Assembly (NCBI GenBank): GCA_964522505.1
Contig: CAZFWJ010000001.1
Coordinates: 97,520 to 161,519 of the forward strand
DNA length: 64,000 bases
Source of the DNA: GYS-P2D sp964522505
Lineage (GTDB): Bacteria > Bacteroidota > Bacteroidia > Chitinophagales > Saprospiraceae
Direction of reading: 5' to 3'
A model generated the notes under the pieces. It had not been told where the DNA came from. It made no database searches and was given only the letters and a program-made list of their open reading frames with translations. A program made the position numbers and the translations under genes. This document shows positions 43,189 to 52,634 of the stretch, in pieces (position 1 is the stretch's first letter; each line of letters starts with the position of its first letter).

Positions 43189-45645
43189 CTACACTTTCAC
43201 ATTGCCTAATTGAATAATCTCGGCAAATACACCTGCCGCTGTAACATCGGCACCAGCGCCTGGTCCCTGTACCACAAGCGGTCTTTCTTTATACCGTGCG
43301 GTTTGAAATACAATCATGTTGTCAGTGCTTGCAAGATTATAAAACGGGCTCTCGGTGGTAACCATCTCGAGACGAATGGAGGCTTTGCCATCAACTAAGG
43401 TGGCAAGATATCTCAGTTTTGCATTATTGGATTGAGCTTTTTCGATAAGACCTCTGAAGTGATCATCATGACGCTCGAGTTCTACAAAAAACTCATCTAT
43501 AGTCCCTGCATCCATACATGCCCGAGGAAGTATTGCCTCCACAGAGACCTCATCAGGTTCGATTTGATAGCCGGCTACTCGTGCGAGGATGATAATCTTA
43601 CGCTTAATATCCTGACCAGAGAGATCATCACGAGGATCTGGTTCTGTATATCCACGCTCTCTTGCCTCGAGGATGAGATCTTTGAAATTCTTATCAGGAG
43701 TGTAGTTGTTGAAGATGAAAGAGAGTGACCCTGAGATTACTGCATTGATGCTCTCAATCTTATCACCACTGCGCACTAATCCGTCAAGCGTTGATAGTAC
43801 TGGAAGTCCGGCACCCACATTTGTTTCAAAAAGAAAATGTGCGTTTTTCGCAACAGCTGTTTTCTGTAAGGTTAGAAACTGATCGTAGGACGCCGAGGCG
43901 GCCACTTTGTTTGCAGTTGAGATAGAGATGCTACTCTCCAAAATCTGTTCATAATAGTCAGCAATCTCGAGATTAGCAGTACAATCAATAAATATGGAGT
44001 TCGCATAGTTATAACCCTTCATGCGCTCGACATATTCACGGAAGCTTGAGACTTCGCCCTTCGATTCTAGTAGCGCTGACCATTTGCTGAGGTCTATCCC
44101 GTCCTCATCAAAGTACATCTTCTTAGAGTTGGCTATTCCGATGACTTGGATGTCGAGATTGAGCTCTTCAAGTAATCGCTGATGCTGTTCATGAATTTGC
44201 TTAAGCAAAGTTCCCCCTATGAGGCCTATTCCTATTAGGAAAACGTTGAGTCCTTTGTTTTCTGAGAGGAAGAAGGCATCATGTACTAGATTTAGCGCTT
44301 TCTTCTCGTCATTTTTCTTAATCGCGAAAGTTATGTTTAGCTCTGATGACCCTTGAGCTATTGCGATGATGTTAATGCCATTGTTGCCCAGTGATTTAAA
44401 TAAGCTTCCTGCTAAACCTGGGACACTCTTCATATTTTCACCTATAACGGCAACGAGAGATAGATTTTCTTCTGATCGCAGTGGTTGGACGAGGTCACTT
44501 TCCATTTCTCCGGCGAACTCTTCGTTAACCGCTTCTACGGCCTGCTTCACCTCTGCGGATTTTACCGCAAAGCAGATAGAATGCTCAGATGAGGCTTGCG
44601 TGATCATTATAATATTCACATCATGTCGGCCTAGGCAATTAAAGAGCCGTGCTGCAGACCCTGGGATACCCATTAGGCCGCTTCCCTCAAGAGTTAATAA
44701 AGCGATATCTGATATTGACGTTACCCCTGTGATTTGCTTGCCATTGTCAGCTGTTTTTTCCTTACTGATCAGCGTGCCTGGGAAATCTTGATTAAATGTA
44801 TTCTTGATATAAATCGGGATAGACTTTGATAGCGCGGGCTGAATGGTTGGAGGATAGATCACCTTAGCGCCAAAGTGAGAGAGCTCCATGGCCTCATCAT
44901 AACTTAGAGAGGGTATTGTGTATGCATTGCCCACAGTATGGGGGTTAGAAGTGAGGACGCCATCCACATCTGTCCAGATTTCTAATACCTCGGCATCAAG
45001 GGCACTCGCGAGCAGCGCTGCTGTATAGTCAGAACCGCCACGACCTAAGGTTGTGGTCAGACCCCCTTGATCTGATGCGATAAAGCCTGTAACAATATTT
45101 ATTGTGTCCTTATGGTCGTGATAATAGGCCTTGATGAGTTTGTTAGAACTCTTGACATCTACCTTGGCTGCACCGAAGTCCTTATTAGTTTTAATCAATG
45201 CTCTGGCATCAGTGTATTGACTTACTATACCGATGCTATTGAAGTATGAGGCAATGATGTAATTGGAATTACGCTCACCGAAAGAGAGCACATAGTCCAT
45301 TGTCCTAGGAGAGGCTTCTCGGACTAAGAAAACCCCCTTGAGCAAATCCAAAAGCACTGTAAAGTTTTGCTCGATATGTGTTCGGTGTTCAGTGTTATCC
45401 TCAGTAATTAATGCATCTATGGCGTTGAGATGACGATCCTTTATATCATTGATGATGCTGGCATATGCTTCTTGTCCTGCAGCTGCGCTTTGAGCAGCAT
45501 CAATTAGTTGGTCTGTCACACCACCAAAAGCAGAAAATACTATAGTAAGTTGTTCTTTTTTATTTCTCTTACTGATTAGTGATCCAATGGATCTGATGCG
45601 CTCTGGCAAGGCAACAGATGTCCCTCCAAATTTCAATACCTTCAT
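43189..45645 (-). CDS. thrA: Bifunctional aspartate kinase/homoserine dehydrogenase I
   Basis: The 818-residue fusion performs the first and third steps to threonine and methionine. The kinase half has MKVLKFGGTSVALPERI and TTLGRGGSDYTAALLASAL. Two ACT domains (~310-460) include IMITQASSEHSICFAVKSA and IIAIAQGSSELNITFAIKK, the threonine feedback sites. The dehydrogenase half begins VFLIGIGLIGGTLLKQI (NAD(P) loop) and has SANKVAASASYDQF, SGSLSFIFNNY and EPDPRDDLSGQDIKRK. A dyad TTATCA-CAAAGA-TGATAA lies about 50 bases upstream (45696-45713). No leader peptide of an attenuator is visible. thrB and thrC are 6.9 kb away. Confidence 0.96.
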   Translation of the reverse strand: MKVLKFGGTSVALPERIRSIGSLISKRNKKEQLTIVFSAFGGVTDQLIDAAQSAAAGQEAYASIINDIKDRHLNAIDALITEDNTEHRTHIEQNFTVLLDLLKGVFLVREASPRTMDYVLSFGERNSNYIIASYFNSIGIVSQYTDARALIKTNKDFGAAKVDVKSSNKLIKAYYHDHKDTINIVTGFIASDQGGLTTTLGRGGSDYTAALLASALDAEVLEIWTDVDGVLTSNPHTVGNAYTIPSLSYDEAMELSHFGAKVIYPPTIQPALSKSIPIYIKNTFNQDFPGTLISKEKTADNGKQITGVTSISDIALLTLEGSGLMGIPGSAARLFNCLGRHDVNIIMITQASSEHSICFAVKSAEVKQAVEAVNEEFAGEMESDLVQPLRSEENLSLVAVIGENMKSVPGLAGSLFKSLGNNGINIIAIAQGSSELNITFAIKKNDEKKALNLVHDAFFLSENKGLNVFLIGIGLIGGTLLKQIHEQHQRLLEELNLDIQVIGIANSKKMYFDEDGIDLSKWSALLESKGEVSSFREYVERMKGYNYANSIFIDCTANLEIADYYEQILESSISISTANKVAASASYDQFLTLQKTAVAKNAHFLFETNVGAGLPVLSTLDGLVRSGDKIESINAVISGSLSFIFNNYTPDKNFKDLILEARERGYTEPDPRDDLSGQDIKRKIIILARVAGYQIEPDEVSVEAILPRACMDAGTIDEFFVELERHDDHFRGLIEKAQSNNAKLRYLATLVDGKASIRLEMVTTESPFYNLASTDNMIVFQTARYKERPLVVQGPGAGADVTAAGVFAEIIQLGNVKV

Positions 45646-45779
45646 GATGTATACTTAATCTATCGAAATAGCGCGGCCAAGCGCTTTTCTCAAATTATCA
45701 CAAAGATGATAAAATCCAATGGGCTAGGCGTAATAATATCTTGAGGGGTTTATCCGGATACTGGACGAAAGAGGTTTAC

Positions 45780-46181
45780 TCAAAATCTGACATAATAGAC
45801 ATCAGTTTGATTTCTATCAATTCCATGTACCTCAAAGCCGTGTGATTCGGGAATCTCTTCAACTAAGTCAAAGGAAGTAACAGACTTTGGTAAGCCACTA
45901 AAGAACAGGGTGAAAAACCCCGATCTACCTGCCTTGATATATTGCCAATCTGGATATGCGCTGATATTTTCATGGTGTACTAGATCGCTTTTATGAGCAC
46001 CAGATGCACAATAGAGATAGGTCGAAGGCCATATCCTAATCCCTAAATCACCGATAACAGGAGCTGATACGACACAATGCACGACAACTTGACTTTCGAC
46101 CGCCGGCATCGCTTCGATTTCAGCCAATATATCTGGATCGATAGAGACTTTAGGTTTTTTGATGATCTCAGGAGAAGACAT
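45780..46181 (-). CDS. Conserved-looking hypothetical protein
   Basis: I do not recognise this 133-residue protein. It has no signal peptide, two cysteines (HCVV, YCAS), and a beta-rich C-terminal half (FFTLFFSGLPKSVTSFDLVE) that recalls a small sandwich domain seen in other Bacteroidota proteins. Its composition and codon use resemble its neighbours. It sits alone between thrA and gldH on the same strand, with 58 bases to gldH. It is probably a real gene, because the frame is open along its full length and starts at an ATG with conserved-looking content. Confidence 0.6.
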   Translation of the reverse strand: MSSPEIIKKPKVSIDPDILAEIEAMPAVESQVVVHCVVSAPVIGDLGIRIWPSTYLYCASGAHKSDLVHHENISAYPDWQYIKAGRSGFFTLFFSGLPKSVTSFDLVEEIPESHGFEVHGIDRNQTDVYYVRF

Positions 46182-46239
46182 CGTAAAGAGGTTTTAAATT
46201 TGCAGCAATTTAAAAGATTAACTCCTCAGAAAGTATTAA

Positions 46240-46662
46240 TCACAGCTCGACGCCAATTTGATTGATGCCCTTTAACACTTCTTCCCTCGAGTATTGATTG
46301 ATAGATACCTCAGTCACCTCAGCTTGATTATCGTCAAGAACGTATGGATAGCTCAACAAACAATGGTCTGATCTACATGAAGAAAGCCATGATCCACGAG
46401 CATCGGATAGTTGAATAGAGATAGTATCGGAGGTAGATATTTGCCCTGCTGTACTGACTACGAGATATAGATTCTCATAGCCATAGTCGATGCTATGGTC
46501 TACTATAATGTTGAGAGCAGCAGCACCTCTGTCTTGTTCTTCTAATGAGAACGTCACTCGATTACTATAAGACCAACCTGCACTGAGGTTCTGACTGGCA
46601 TAGTCCATTGAGTTACTACAAGCGAATAATAGGACAATCAAAGTGAAGGATATTATCCTCAT
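46240..46662 (-). CDS. gldH: Gliding-motility lipoprotein GldH
   Basis: The 140-residue protein has a lipoprotein signal (IISFTLIVLLFACSNS) and the GldH pattern: NLSAGWSYSNRVTFSLE, DYGYENLYLVVST, DTISIQLSDARGSWLSS and INQYSREEVLKGINQIGVEL. GldH is an outer-membrane lipoprotein needed for gliding and for type IX secretion. Its start overlaps the dnaJ stop by 4 bases, so it is expressed with grpE-dnaJ. It is a little shorter than usual (about 155). Confidence 0.7.
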   Translation of the reverse strand: MRIISFTLIVLLFACSNSMDYASQNLSAGWSYSNRVTFSLEEQDRGAAALNIIVDHSIDYGYENLYLVVSTAGQISTSDTISIQLSDARGSWLSSCRSDHCLLSYPYVLDDNQAEVTEVSINQYSREEVLKGINQIGVEL

Positions 46663-47813
46663 TCAAAGAGGTCTTTCATTCGCTCGAAGAATCCTTTTTC
46701 TGACTTATCAGGTGATGGTTGAAAGTTAGGAAGCGTACGCATCTTCTCAAGTATAGCAGTCTCTTCAGCATTCAAACTCTTAGGAGTCCAGATATTGACA
46801 TTGATAAGTTGATCTCCCTTGCCATATCCTTGCACCTCTGGGAATCCTTTTCCTTTGAGCCTGAAGATTTTTCCTGCAGGAGTTCCTGGAGGAATCTTGA
46901 TCTTCACTTTCCCTTCAAGGGTTGGAACCTGAACAGAAGTGCCCAGTGCAGCATCAGCAAAATTCAAGAATAAGTCGAAGATCACATTGTGACCATCACG
47001 GACGAAGTGTTCGTGCTCAAGCTCTCCGATTACGATTAGTAGGTCGCCAGTTGGGCCACCAGCTTTTCCGGCATTTCCCTTGCCTCTCATCGAAAGCTGC
47101 ATGCCCTCGCCAACACCAGCGGGGATATCTATTTCGATCATCTCCTCGGCATACATCCGACCGTCACCTTTACACTTCGAGCAATATGAGCTAATTGTTT
47201 TACCTGATCCTTTACAGCTTGGACACGTACCAGTAGTCTGCATCTGACCAAGGAAAGTATTCTTAATCTGTCTTACCACGCCATTTCCTCCGCATGTATT
47301 ACAAGTGGCGACAGACTTAGAGTCTTTAGCTCCAGAGCCATTACAGGTATCACAAGCAACTTGCTTTTTGACCTTAATCTTTTTTTGAATTCCTTTGGCG
47401 GCCTCTTCCATGGTGAGAGAAACCTTAATTCTGAGATTAGAACCTCGTTGTCCACCTGTGCGTGTACGACTGCGGCCTCCTCCGAAGAAGCTTTCAAATG
47501 GGCTACCCCCATCGCCAAAGATGTCCCCAAAGTGTTCGAAGATGTCTTCCATATTCATGGAGCCTCCACCACCGAAGCCACCTTGATTGTTTACGCCTGC
47601 ATGTCCAAAGCGATCATAACGAGCTTTCTTGTCAGCATCGCTTAAAATCTCGTATGCTTCAGCCGCCTCTTTGAATTTATCTTCAGCCTCCTTGTTGTCA
47701 GGATTCTTATCGGGGTGGTACTTCAACGCAACCTTGCGGTATGCCTTTTTTATGGCCCCAGCATCTGCATTTTTAGGTACACCTAGTACTTCGTAAAAAT
47801 CTCTTTTTGCCAT
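46659..47813 (-). CDS. dnaJ: Chaperone protein DnaJ
   Basis: Complete 384-residue type I DnaJ: J domain with YHPDKNPDN (HPD), a Gly/Phe linker, four CxxCxGxG zinc repeats (CDTCNGSG, CNTCGGNG, CPSCKGSG, CSKCKGDG), and the C-terminal substrate domain (DIPAGVGEGMQL). It delivers unfolded proteins to DnaK and stimulates its ATPase. It is downstream of grpE by 6 bases; dnaK itself is not in the window. Confidence 0.97.
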   Translation of the reverse strand: MAKRDFYEVLGVPKNADAGAIKKAYRKVALKYHPDKNPDNKEAEDKFKEAAEAYEILSDADKKARYDRFGHAGVNNQGGFGGGGSMNMEDIFEHFGDIFGDGGSPFESFFGGGRSRTRTGGQRGSNLRIKVSLTMEEAAKGIQKKIKVKKQVACDTCNGSGAKDSKSVATCNTCGGNGVVRQIKNTFLGQMQTTGTCPSCKGSGKTISSYCSKCKGDGRMYAEEMIEIDIPAGVGEGMQLSMRGKGNAGKAGGPTGDLLIVIGELEHEHFVRDGHNVIFDLFLNFADAALGTSVQVPTLEGKVKIKIPPGTPAGKIFRLKGKGFPEVQGYGKGDQLINVNIWTPKSLNAEETAILEKMRTLPNFQPSPDKSEKGFFERMKDLFE

Positions 47814-47819
47814 GTTAAT

Positions 47820-48365
47820 TTATTTGCCTACCACTACTTTCGCATGGCGTATGATCTTATCATTGAGCATGTATCCTTTCTCGATAGTATCAATGATTTT
47901 TCCTTTCATTTCTTCTGTTGGCGCAGGTATTTCAGTAATGGCTGCATGTAATTCAGGATCAAAGACCTCTCCTGTACTAGTCATTTCTTTGACTCCTTTC
48001 GATTCTAATAGCCCTTTAAATTTATTATAGACGAGAGTGACCCCCTCTGTAAACACTTCATTGGTCGAGTCATCGTCTGCACTCTTTTTGGCTCTGTCAA
48101 AATCATCTAAAACTGGTAAAAGAGACGATATAGTATCTCGTCCCGCAGTATTGATGAGATCAAGGCGTTCTTTTACAGTCCGCTTCTTGTAATTGTCAAA
48201 CTCAGCATACAACCTGATATACTTGTCTTTAGCTTCAGCTACATCAGCCTCAAGCTCGGCAATTTTATCTTCGAGTTTTGCAGTTTTAGAAAAGCGACTC
48301 CGCTTCTTTTTCTTTTTAGGTTCTTGTTCCTTTACTTCTTCCGTTTCTTGTTCTTCTGTACTCAT
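47820..48365 (-). CDS. grpE: Nucleotide exchange factor GrpE
   Basis: The 181-residue GrpE has an acidic N-terminal tail, a long coiled coil (~35-90: DKYIRLYAEFDNYKKRT), and the beta-wing domain with EVFDPELHAAITEIP and VEKGYM-like KGYMLNDKIIRHAKV near the end. It releases ADP from DnaK. It leads the grpE-dnaJ-gldH leftward group. Confidence 0.96.
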   Translation of the reverse strand: MSTEEQETEEVKEQEPKKKKKRSRFSKTAKLEDKIAELEADVAEAKDKYIRLYAEFDNYKKRTVKERLDLINTAGRDTISSLLPVLDDFDRAKKSADDDSTNEVFTEGVTLVYNKFKGLLESKGVKEMTSTGEVFDPELHAAITEIPAPTEEMKGKIIDTIEKGYMLNDKIIRHAKVVVGK

Positions 48366-48466
48366 CGGTGGTTCAATTTAGCTTAATATGCTAACGGCAA
48401 TATCTCTGCCATCGTCAGATTACGGTCATTATGTCAGTTAATAATGGAATAAGTGCTGTCAAGAGT

Positions 48467-49543
48467 TCATATGGCAGCCAAAATTTGCGATATTTTCTGT
48501 CTCCAAGACAACGTATCTTCAGCATAAGACCTCATCTGTATTCTCAGATTTTGATCTCGGCACTTTCTATCAAAAGCGACTAGCTTTGACAAAGGCACAG
48601 CCTCGTCATGTGCAGGCACTTCCATTGCAAAGGTACAGTTCTTAAAATCAGGATCAGTGCTAGAATAAATAAATGGTATTCCTCGTGAGCAGTATTCCCT
48701 GTGTTTTAATGAAGAATTGATGGCTACGCCTTTTCTGTGTATGCCAAGCGTTCCAATTGCTATGTGACACCGTTCAGCCAACTTGTCTAATGGTGAGCCC
48801 GATAGAGGACCATAAAAGAAAACCTTGCTAAGCTTGCGTTCTGAGCACATGGCTTTCAACTTGGGCAGATATACTCCACCACCGACTATATGAAGCGACG
48901 CCTCGGCGTGCTCATCCCATCCTGCTAAGATGCGATCCAAACCATGCCAATAGCGCCATTTACCGATAGCTAAGATATGGGTATGATTAATCTCTTCGGG
49001 GGTGGACTCTCTAAACTGGTCTATATCTATCCCATTAGTCATAGAGAGGGTCGGGATTCCGAAGATTGTTAGTTCTGGGCCACTGTGCGCAACAAGATCA
49101 ACATAGTTTTTCAAATGTGATCTATAATGCCGATCCATCGTCCTTACCATCAACCCTTTGAGACCAGACCACTCTTGAACATATGGATAGGTAGGCATAT
49201 CCATGATGATGGTGATATGTGGATTTTGTTTAAGAGCCCGTTTGAGGTATGCAATCATACTCGCAGTGGATACCTGATGTCTGAGCCACATTATATCATA
49301 GTCCTTATGATTTATGCCTTCGAGATTATTGAACCAAGTCATCTTCTTTAGTACAGATGGGCCAATCATCTGTCTAAGTGGCTGTTCATTAATGACAATA
49401 GTATTTCCAAGGTTATGAACGATATCCACGGAATAGTTATGAGCGATAAAGCCCTGAGCTTGGCCCTTGGTTTTAATCGCTATGCCTGCGTTATTGTCAT
49501 CGGCGAGATTAACATTTGCTATGAGTAGGGCTCTCTTAGCCAT
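48467..49543 (-). CDS. GT-B fold glycosyltransferase (family 4-like)
   Basis: The 358-residue protein has a GT-B pattern: an N-terminal KRALLIANVNLADDNNAGI, a mid linker, and the C-terminal nucleotide-sugar half with ILAIGKWRYWHGLDRILAGW, LHIVGGGVYLPKL, VFFYGPLSG and SSLKHREYCSRGIPFIY, where the KxxEY-like motif should bind the sugar-nucleotide phosphates. It transfers a sugar to an unknown acceptor, likely in a cell-surface polysaccharide. It overlaps the acyltransferase-like gene upstream by 8 bases. Confidence 0.82.
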   Translation of the reverse strand: MAKRALLIANVNLADDNNAGIAIKTKGQAQGFIAHNYSVDIVHNLGNTIVINEQPLRQMIGPSVLKKMTWFNNLEGINHKDYDIMWLRHQVSTASMIAYLKRALKQNPHITIIMDMPTYPYVQEWSGLKGLMVRTMDRHYRSHLKNYVDLVAHSGPELTIFGIPTLSMTNGIDIDQFRESTPEEINHTHILAIGKWRYWHGLDRILAGWDEHAEASLHIVGGGVYLPKLKAMCSERKLSKVFFYGPLSGSPLDKLAERCHIAIGTLGIHRKGVAINSSLKHREYCSRGIPFIYSSTDPDFKNCTFAMEVPAHDEAVPLSKLVAFDRKCRDQNLRIQMRSYAEDTLSWRQKISQILAAI

Positions 49544-50498
49544 TTCTTCCTGTAAGAGTTAAGAGCAAGTCGATGCCCCGGTGTTTGGTGGCAGAAAGCC
49601 TACTATATTTGGTCATGGTCCCGCCGAAGGATCTAAAAAACTTCTCGATGGTTGGGATCATGCTCCCCTCAAAATCAAAGGTCTGATGGCTTCCATTGAA
49701 TCGCTGGATCGCATGCCATATCATCAAGGGAATGCTCCCCTCACTGCGCCATTGTGGGTCACTGCCTATGGCTAAAAGATATACCGTGTGCAGGTCATGA
49801 ACCAAGTATACCATGCCATGGACATTTTTATTCTGATCGGCCGCTACTAGTATCAATCGCTGAGACCGTTTCTTCAGCGCTGTGTCCAAGACCTTGATCA
49901 TATTATGGTCATAAGGCATAGGAAGATCTTGCCTTTGGAATGACTTTTTATTTATGTCATAAAATTGATCAATGTCTTCAGTTTCTGATACAGTGAGTGA
50001 AGCTTGAGCTTTGCGTATTATATTTCTCTGTTTAACACTGATGCCATCCCAGAGGCTTTGGTTGTCACCAAGATCGAGCCGATAGGTATACCTCGATTTT
50101 TCTTGGTAGCCATTCCACGTAGTAGCAAGTAAATTATTCATCAACGGATGCGTATGGGTCGTACTAAAATGCACTTGGGGAAGATTATCACAGAGTTCTC
50201 CTATGACCGTGTGTTCATAACTATAGGTTTTATGAATCTTTTTAGGTTGCATATTGAGCACCCAGGGGCCTAGATAAGGCGTCAGAGGCGGCATAGTGAT
50301 ATAAGAGAGACCATATTTAGTTTTCTTATAGTATGGCCAGATGGCACGAACCTCATCGTTCTTCTGGTATACTGCGGCATCCCATTGTTCTTCACCACAT
50401 ACTGCATCGAGATACCACCCTTGATAAAATAAGGGCAAGTCTGCTTCATGCTCTGAGCAGAACTTATCATACCAACTTGATGTAGATTTGCCAGCCAT
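49536..50498 (-). CDS. GNAT/FemAB-like acyltransferase
   Basis: The 320-residue protein resembles the FemAB-like/GNAT (BioF2-like) group: FYQGWYLDAVCGEEQWDAAV at the start, WDGISVKQRNIIRKAQ in the middle and YLLAIGSDPQWRSEGSIPLM, then FDFEGSMIPTIEKFFRSFGG (the conserved D/S-G-S-x-x-x-x-x-x-F-F-x-x-F-G pattern) near the end. These enzymes transfer acyl or aminoacyl groups to cell-wall or surface polymers. It is co-transcribed with the glycosyltransferase. Confidence 0.75.
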   Translation of the reverse strand: MAGKSTSSWYDKFCSEHEADLPLFYQGWYLDAVCGEEQWDAAVYQKNDEVRAIWPYYKKTKYGLSYITMPPLTPYLGPWVLNMQPKKIHKTYSYEHTVIGELCDNLPQVHFSTTHTHPLMNNLLATTWNGYQEKSRYTYRLDLGDNQSLWDGISVKQRNIIRKAQASLTVSETEDIDQFYDINKKSFQRQDLPMPYDHNMIKVLDTALKKRSQRLILVAADQNKNVHGMVYLVHDLHTVYLLAIGSDPQWRSEGSIPLMIWHAIQRFNGSHQTFDFEGSMIPTIEKFFRSFGGTMTKYSRLSATKHRGIDLLLTLTGRNG

Positions 50499-50721
50499 CC
50501 TTATTGATCTCTCTTATATTAGGGACATGTAGCAAAGAAAATCAAAAATATATGCCTAATCTCGTCTCATCTATATATAGAGCGAATTGACATTCTATTG
50601 CTCGATACCTTTTAAGATTTTATTTATAAGAGGAACATGATAGAATCTGCACTCAGACGTTCATACAGAGAGGATGACCTTTATATCTGTAGATAATATT
50701 CTATTATGAACCTAATGACTG

Positions 50722-51816
50722 ATGCTTAAGAAGCTTGATAAATATATTATTAAGAAGTACATAATTACTTTTTTCTATACTATCATTTTGATCTCCGTAG
50801 TAGCAGTGGCAATGGATGTGAGCGAGCGTATCGGCAAGTTTATATCTAATGACTTAAGTTTTAAGGAGGTTGCCTTAGACTATTACGCACATTTTTTGCC
50901 TTGGTTGAATGGAGAACTATGGCCTTTGTTTGCCTTTCTATCAGTTATATTTTTTACATCAAGAATGGCGAGAGACTCTGAAATCATCGCCATGTTATCC
51001 TCAGGAATGAATTACAATCGTATTCTGAGACCCATGTTAATTGGTGCAGCTATAGTAGCCTGTCTCCATTGGGTTGGGGAGAACTATGTGATTCCTCGGA
51101 GTACCTATCATCTCAATGAATTCAAAAGCAAGTACATTAAGCGATCAATCAAGAAAGTATTATCTAATGATATCCAGTTTTTTATAACCGAGGATGAGAA
51201 GATTTATTGCAGGTACTTTTTTAAGAGAGATTCTTCGCTAAAGCACTTTAGACTCGAAAAGTTTAATGTAGAAGGAGAAATTGAATCTTTCTTCAAAGCA
51301 GAAAAATTGACTTATCAAAGTGAGTCAGGAAAATGGAGAGCTAAAAATTATGAGATGCGCTCCTTTGATGGCTTGAATGAAGCCTTAATCATAGGAGAAG
51401 AAGACGCTGAGCTTGATACGACCATCAATATTAAACCTGGAGACTTTATCAGACACAGTAAGCAGATGGAGATTATGAGCACTCCCGAGCTGCACGAATA
51501 TATTACTTATGAAAAGGTACGTGGACTGGACAATACTAAGCGATTTACCATAGAATCCTACAAACGAACAGCCGGGCCATTCACTATCTTCATTTTGACA
51601 CTTATTGGAGCTTCCATAGGCACTAAGAAGATTAGAGGAGGCTTAGGCATGCACTTAGCTTTGGGAGTGGGATTAGGAGCAGTTTATGTTGTCTTATCTA
51701 AGTTTAGCGAAACCTTTGCGAGCAACCTTAATGTGCCCCCGATTATTGGTGTTTGGGTCCCCAATTTGCTCTTTTTGGGCGTTGCTTTCTATCTTTTCAA
51801 GAATGCTCAAAAATAA
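50722..51816 (+). CDS. LptF/LptG-family lipopolysaccharide export permease
   Basis: The 364-residue protein has the YjgP/YjgQ pattern: three helices at each end and a periplasmic beta-jellyroll between (DIQFFITEDEKIYCRYFFKR, then a lysine-rich strand). The N-terminal LDKYIIKKYIITFFYTIILI and the DSEIIAMLSSGMNYNRIL coupling-helix region are typical. Two such subunits with LptB2 extract LPS from the inner membrane. The C-terminal helices contain IGTKKIRGGLGMHLALGVG. No lptB or lptC is nearby. I see no gene or clear box in the 223 bases before it. Confidence 0.92.
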   Translation: MLKKLDKYIIKKYIITFFYTIILISVVAVAMDVSERIGKFISNDLSFKEVALDYYAHFLPWLNGELWPLFAFLSVIFFTSRMARDSEIIAMLSSGMNYNRILRPMLIGAAIVACLHWVGENYVIPRSTYHLNEFKSKYIKRSIKKVLSNDIQFFITEDEKIYCRYFFKRDSSLKHFRLEKFNVEGEIESFFKAEKLTYQSESGKWRAKNYEMRSFDGLNEALIIGEEDAELDTTINIKPGDFIRHSKQMEIMSTPELHEYITYEKVRGLDNTKRFTIESYKRTAGPFTIFILTLIGASIGTKKIRGGLGMHLALGVGLGAVYVVLSKFSETFASNLNVPPIIGVWVPNLLFLGVAFYLFKNAQK

Positions 51817-51991
51817 AATTTCAAAATATATTGAAAATATGCGAAATTGAATTTCTCCACAAAACGCTGATTTTCAAGATTTTATGATGATAGTTTCATT
51901 GTTTTCACATCAATGTTTAAACAATGTTCAGCCATATACTATGTCTTGTTCAGCAAATTTGTATCTTGCGAATGTCAAAAAATTATTTGCT

Positions 51992-52540
51992 ATGCTAACA
52001 ATGAATGAAGCAGACTTCAATGCTAAATTCGATGAGCTCACGCCATCTTTGAAGTCATTTGCCTACAATCTCACTAAGGATAATGAAGAAGCCAAAGATC
52101 TGTACCAAGAGACAGCTTTCAGAGCAATGACTAATCGAGATAAGTTTCGTGCAGGGACTAACCTCAAAGCATGGCTATTCACTATTATGAAGAACATCTT
52201 CATCAATAATTATCGCAAGAAGACTAAGGCAAATACAATTGTAGACACAACTGACAATCTATACTTTATTAACTCCAGTAAATCTGTCGTCAGCAACGGA
52301 GCAGGTACTATTATTCAGATGGAAGAGCTTGGGAAGATGATCACGGATCTCGAAGATTCCATTCGCATCCCTTTTCAGATGCACTATGAAGGATATAAGT
52401 ATCAAGAGATTGCAGATCAACTCATATTACCATTAGGTACTGTAAAGAGCAGAATCTTCTTCGCAAGAAAAGAACTTAAGAAGACAATTATGGGTCAGTA
52501 CGGCAACTATAACACCATCAGAAGTAAGTTATCTGCATAA
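51992..52540 (+). CDS. ECF-type RNA polymerase sigma factor
   Basis: The protein has sigma-70 region 2 (NEEAKDLYQETAFRAMTNRD, LKAWLFTIMKNIFINNYRKK) and region 4 (FQMHYEGYKYQEIADQLILP, GTVKSRIFFARKELKK). The frame opens at 51884, but those first 36 residues look like leader sequence (they are Cys/Ser-rich and unlike sigma factors), so I chose the ATG at 51992; 52001 is an alternative. No anti-sigma gene follows, which is unusual for the membrane-coupled ECFs. A strong terminator lies 30 bases downstream. Confidence 0.88.
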   Translation: MLTMNEADFNAKFDELTPSLKSFAYNLTKDNEEAKDLYQETAFRAMTNRDKFRAGTNLKAWLFTIMKNIFINNYRKKTKANTIVDTTDNLYFINSSKSVVSNGAGTIIQMEELGKMITDLEDSIRIPFQMHYEGYKYQEIADQLILPLGTVKSRIFFARKELKKTIMGQYGNYNTIRSKLSA

Positions 52541-52569
52541 GATATACAATTCAAGATATTACTATTATA

Positions 52570-52605
52570 GGGAGGCTCAGTATTAATGTGCCTCCCCTTT
52601 TATTT
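52570..52605 (+). terminator. Terminator of the sigma factor gene
   Basis: GGGAGGC (52570-52576) pairs with GCCTCCC (52590-52596) around a 13-base loop and is followed by CTTTTATTT. Confidence 0.85.
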
Positions 52606-52634
52606 GTGGCATTTTAGGGATTAATTGAGCTAGT

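Noticed and set aside
45696..45713. Dyad upstream of thrA considered as a transcription attenuator
   Set aside because: No threonine/isoleucine-rich leader peptide and no T run follow; left as a simple dyad.
51884..51991. N-terminal extension of the sigma factor
   Set aside because: The first 36 codons do not resemble region 1 or 2 of ECF factors; the ATG at 51992 fits the family.
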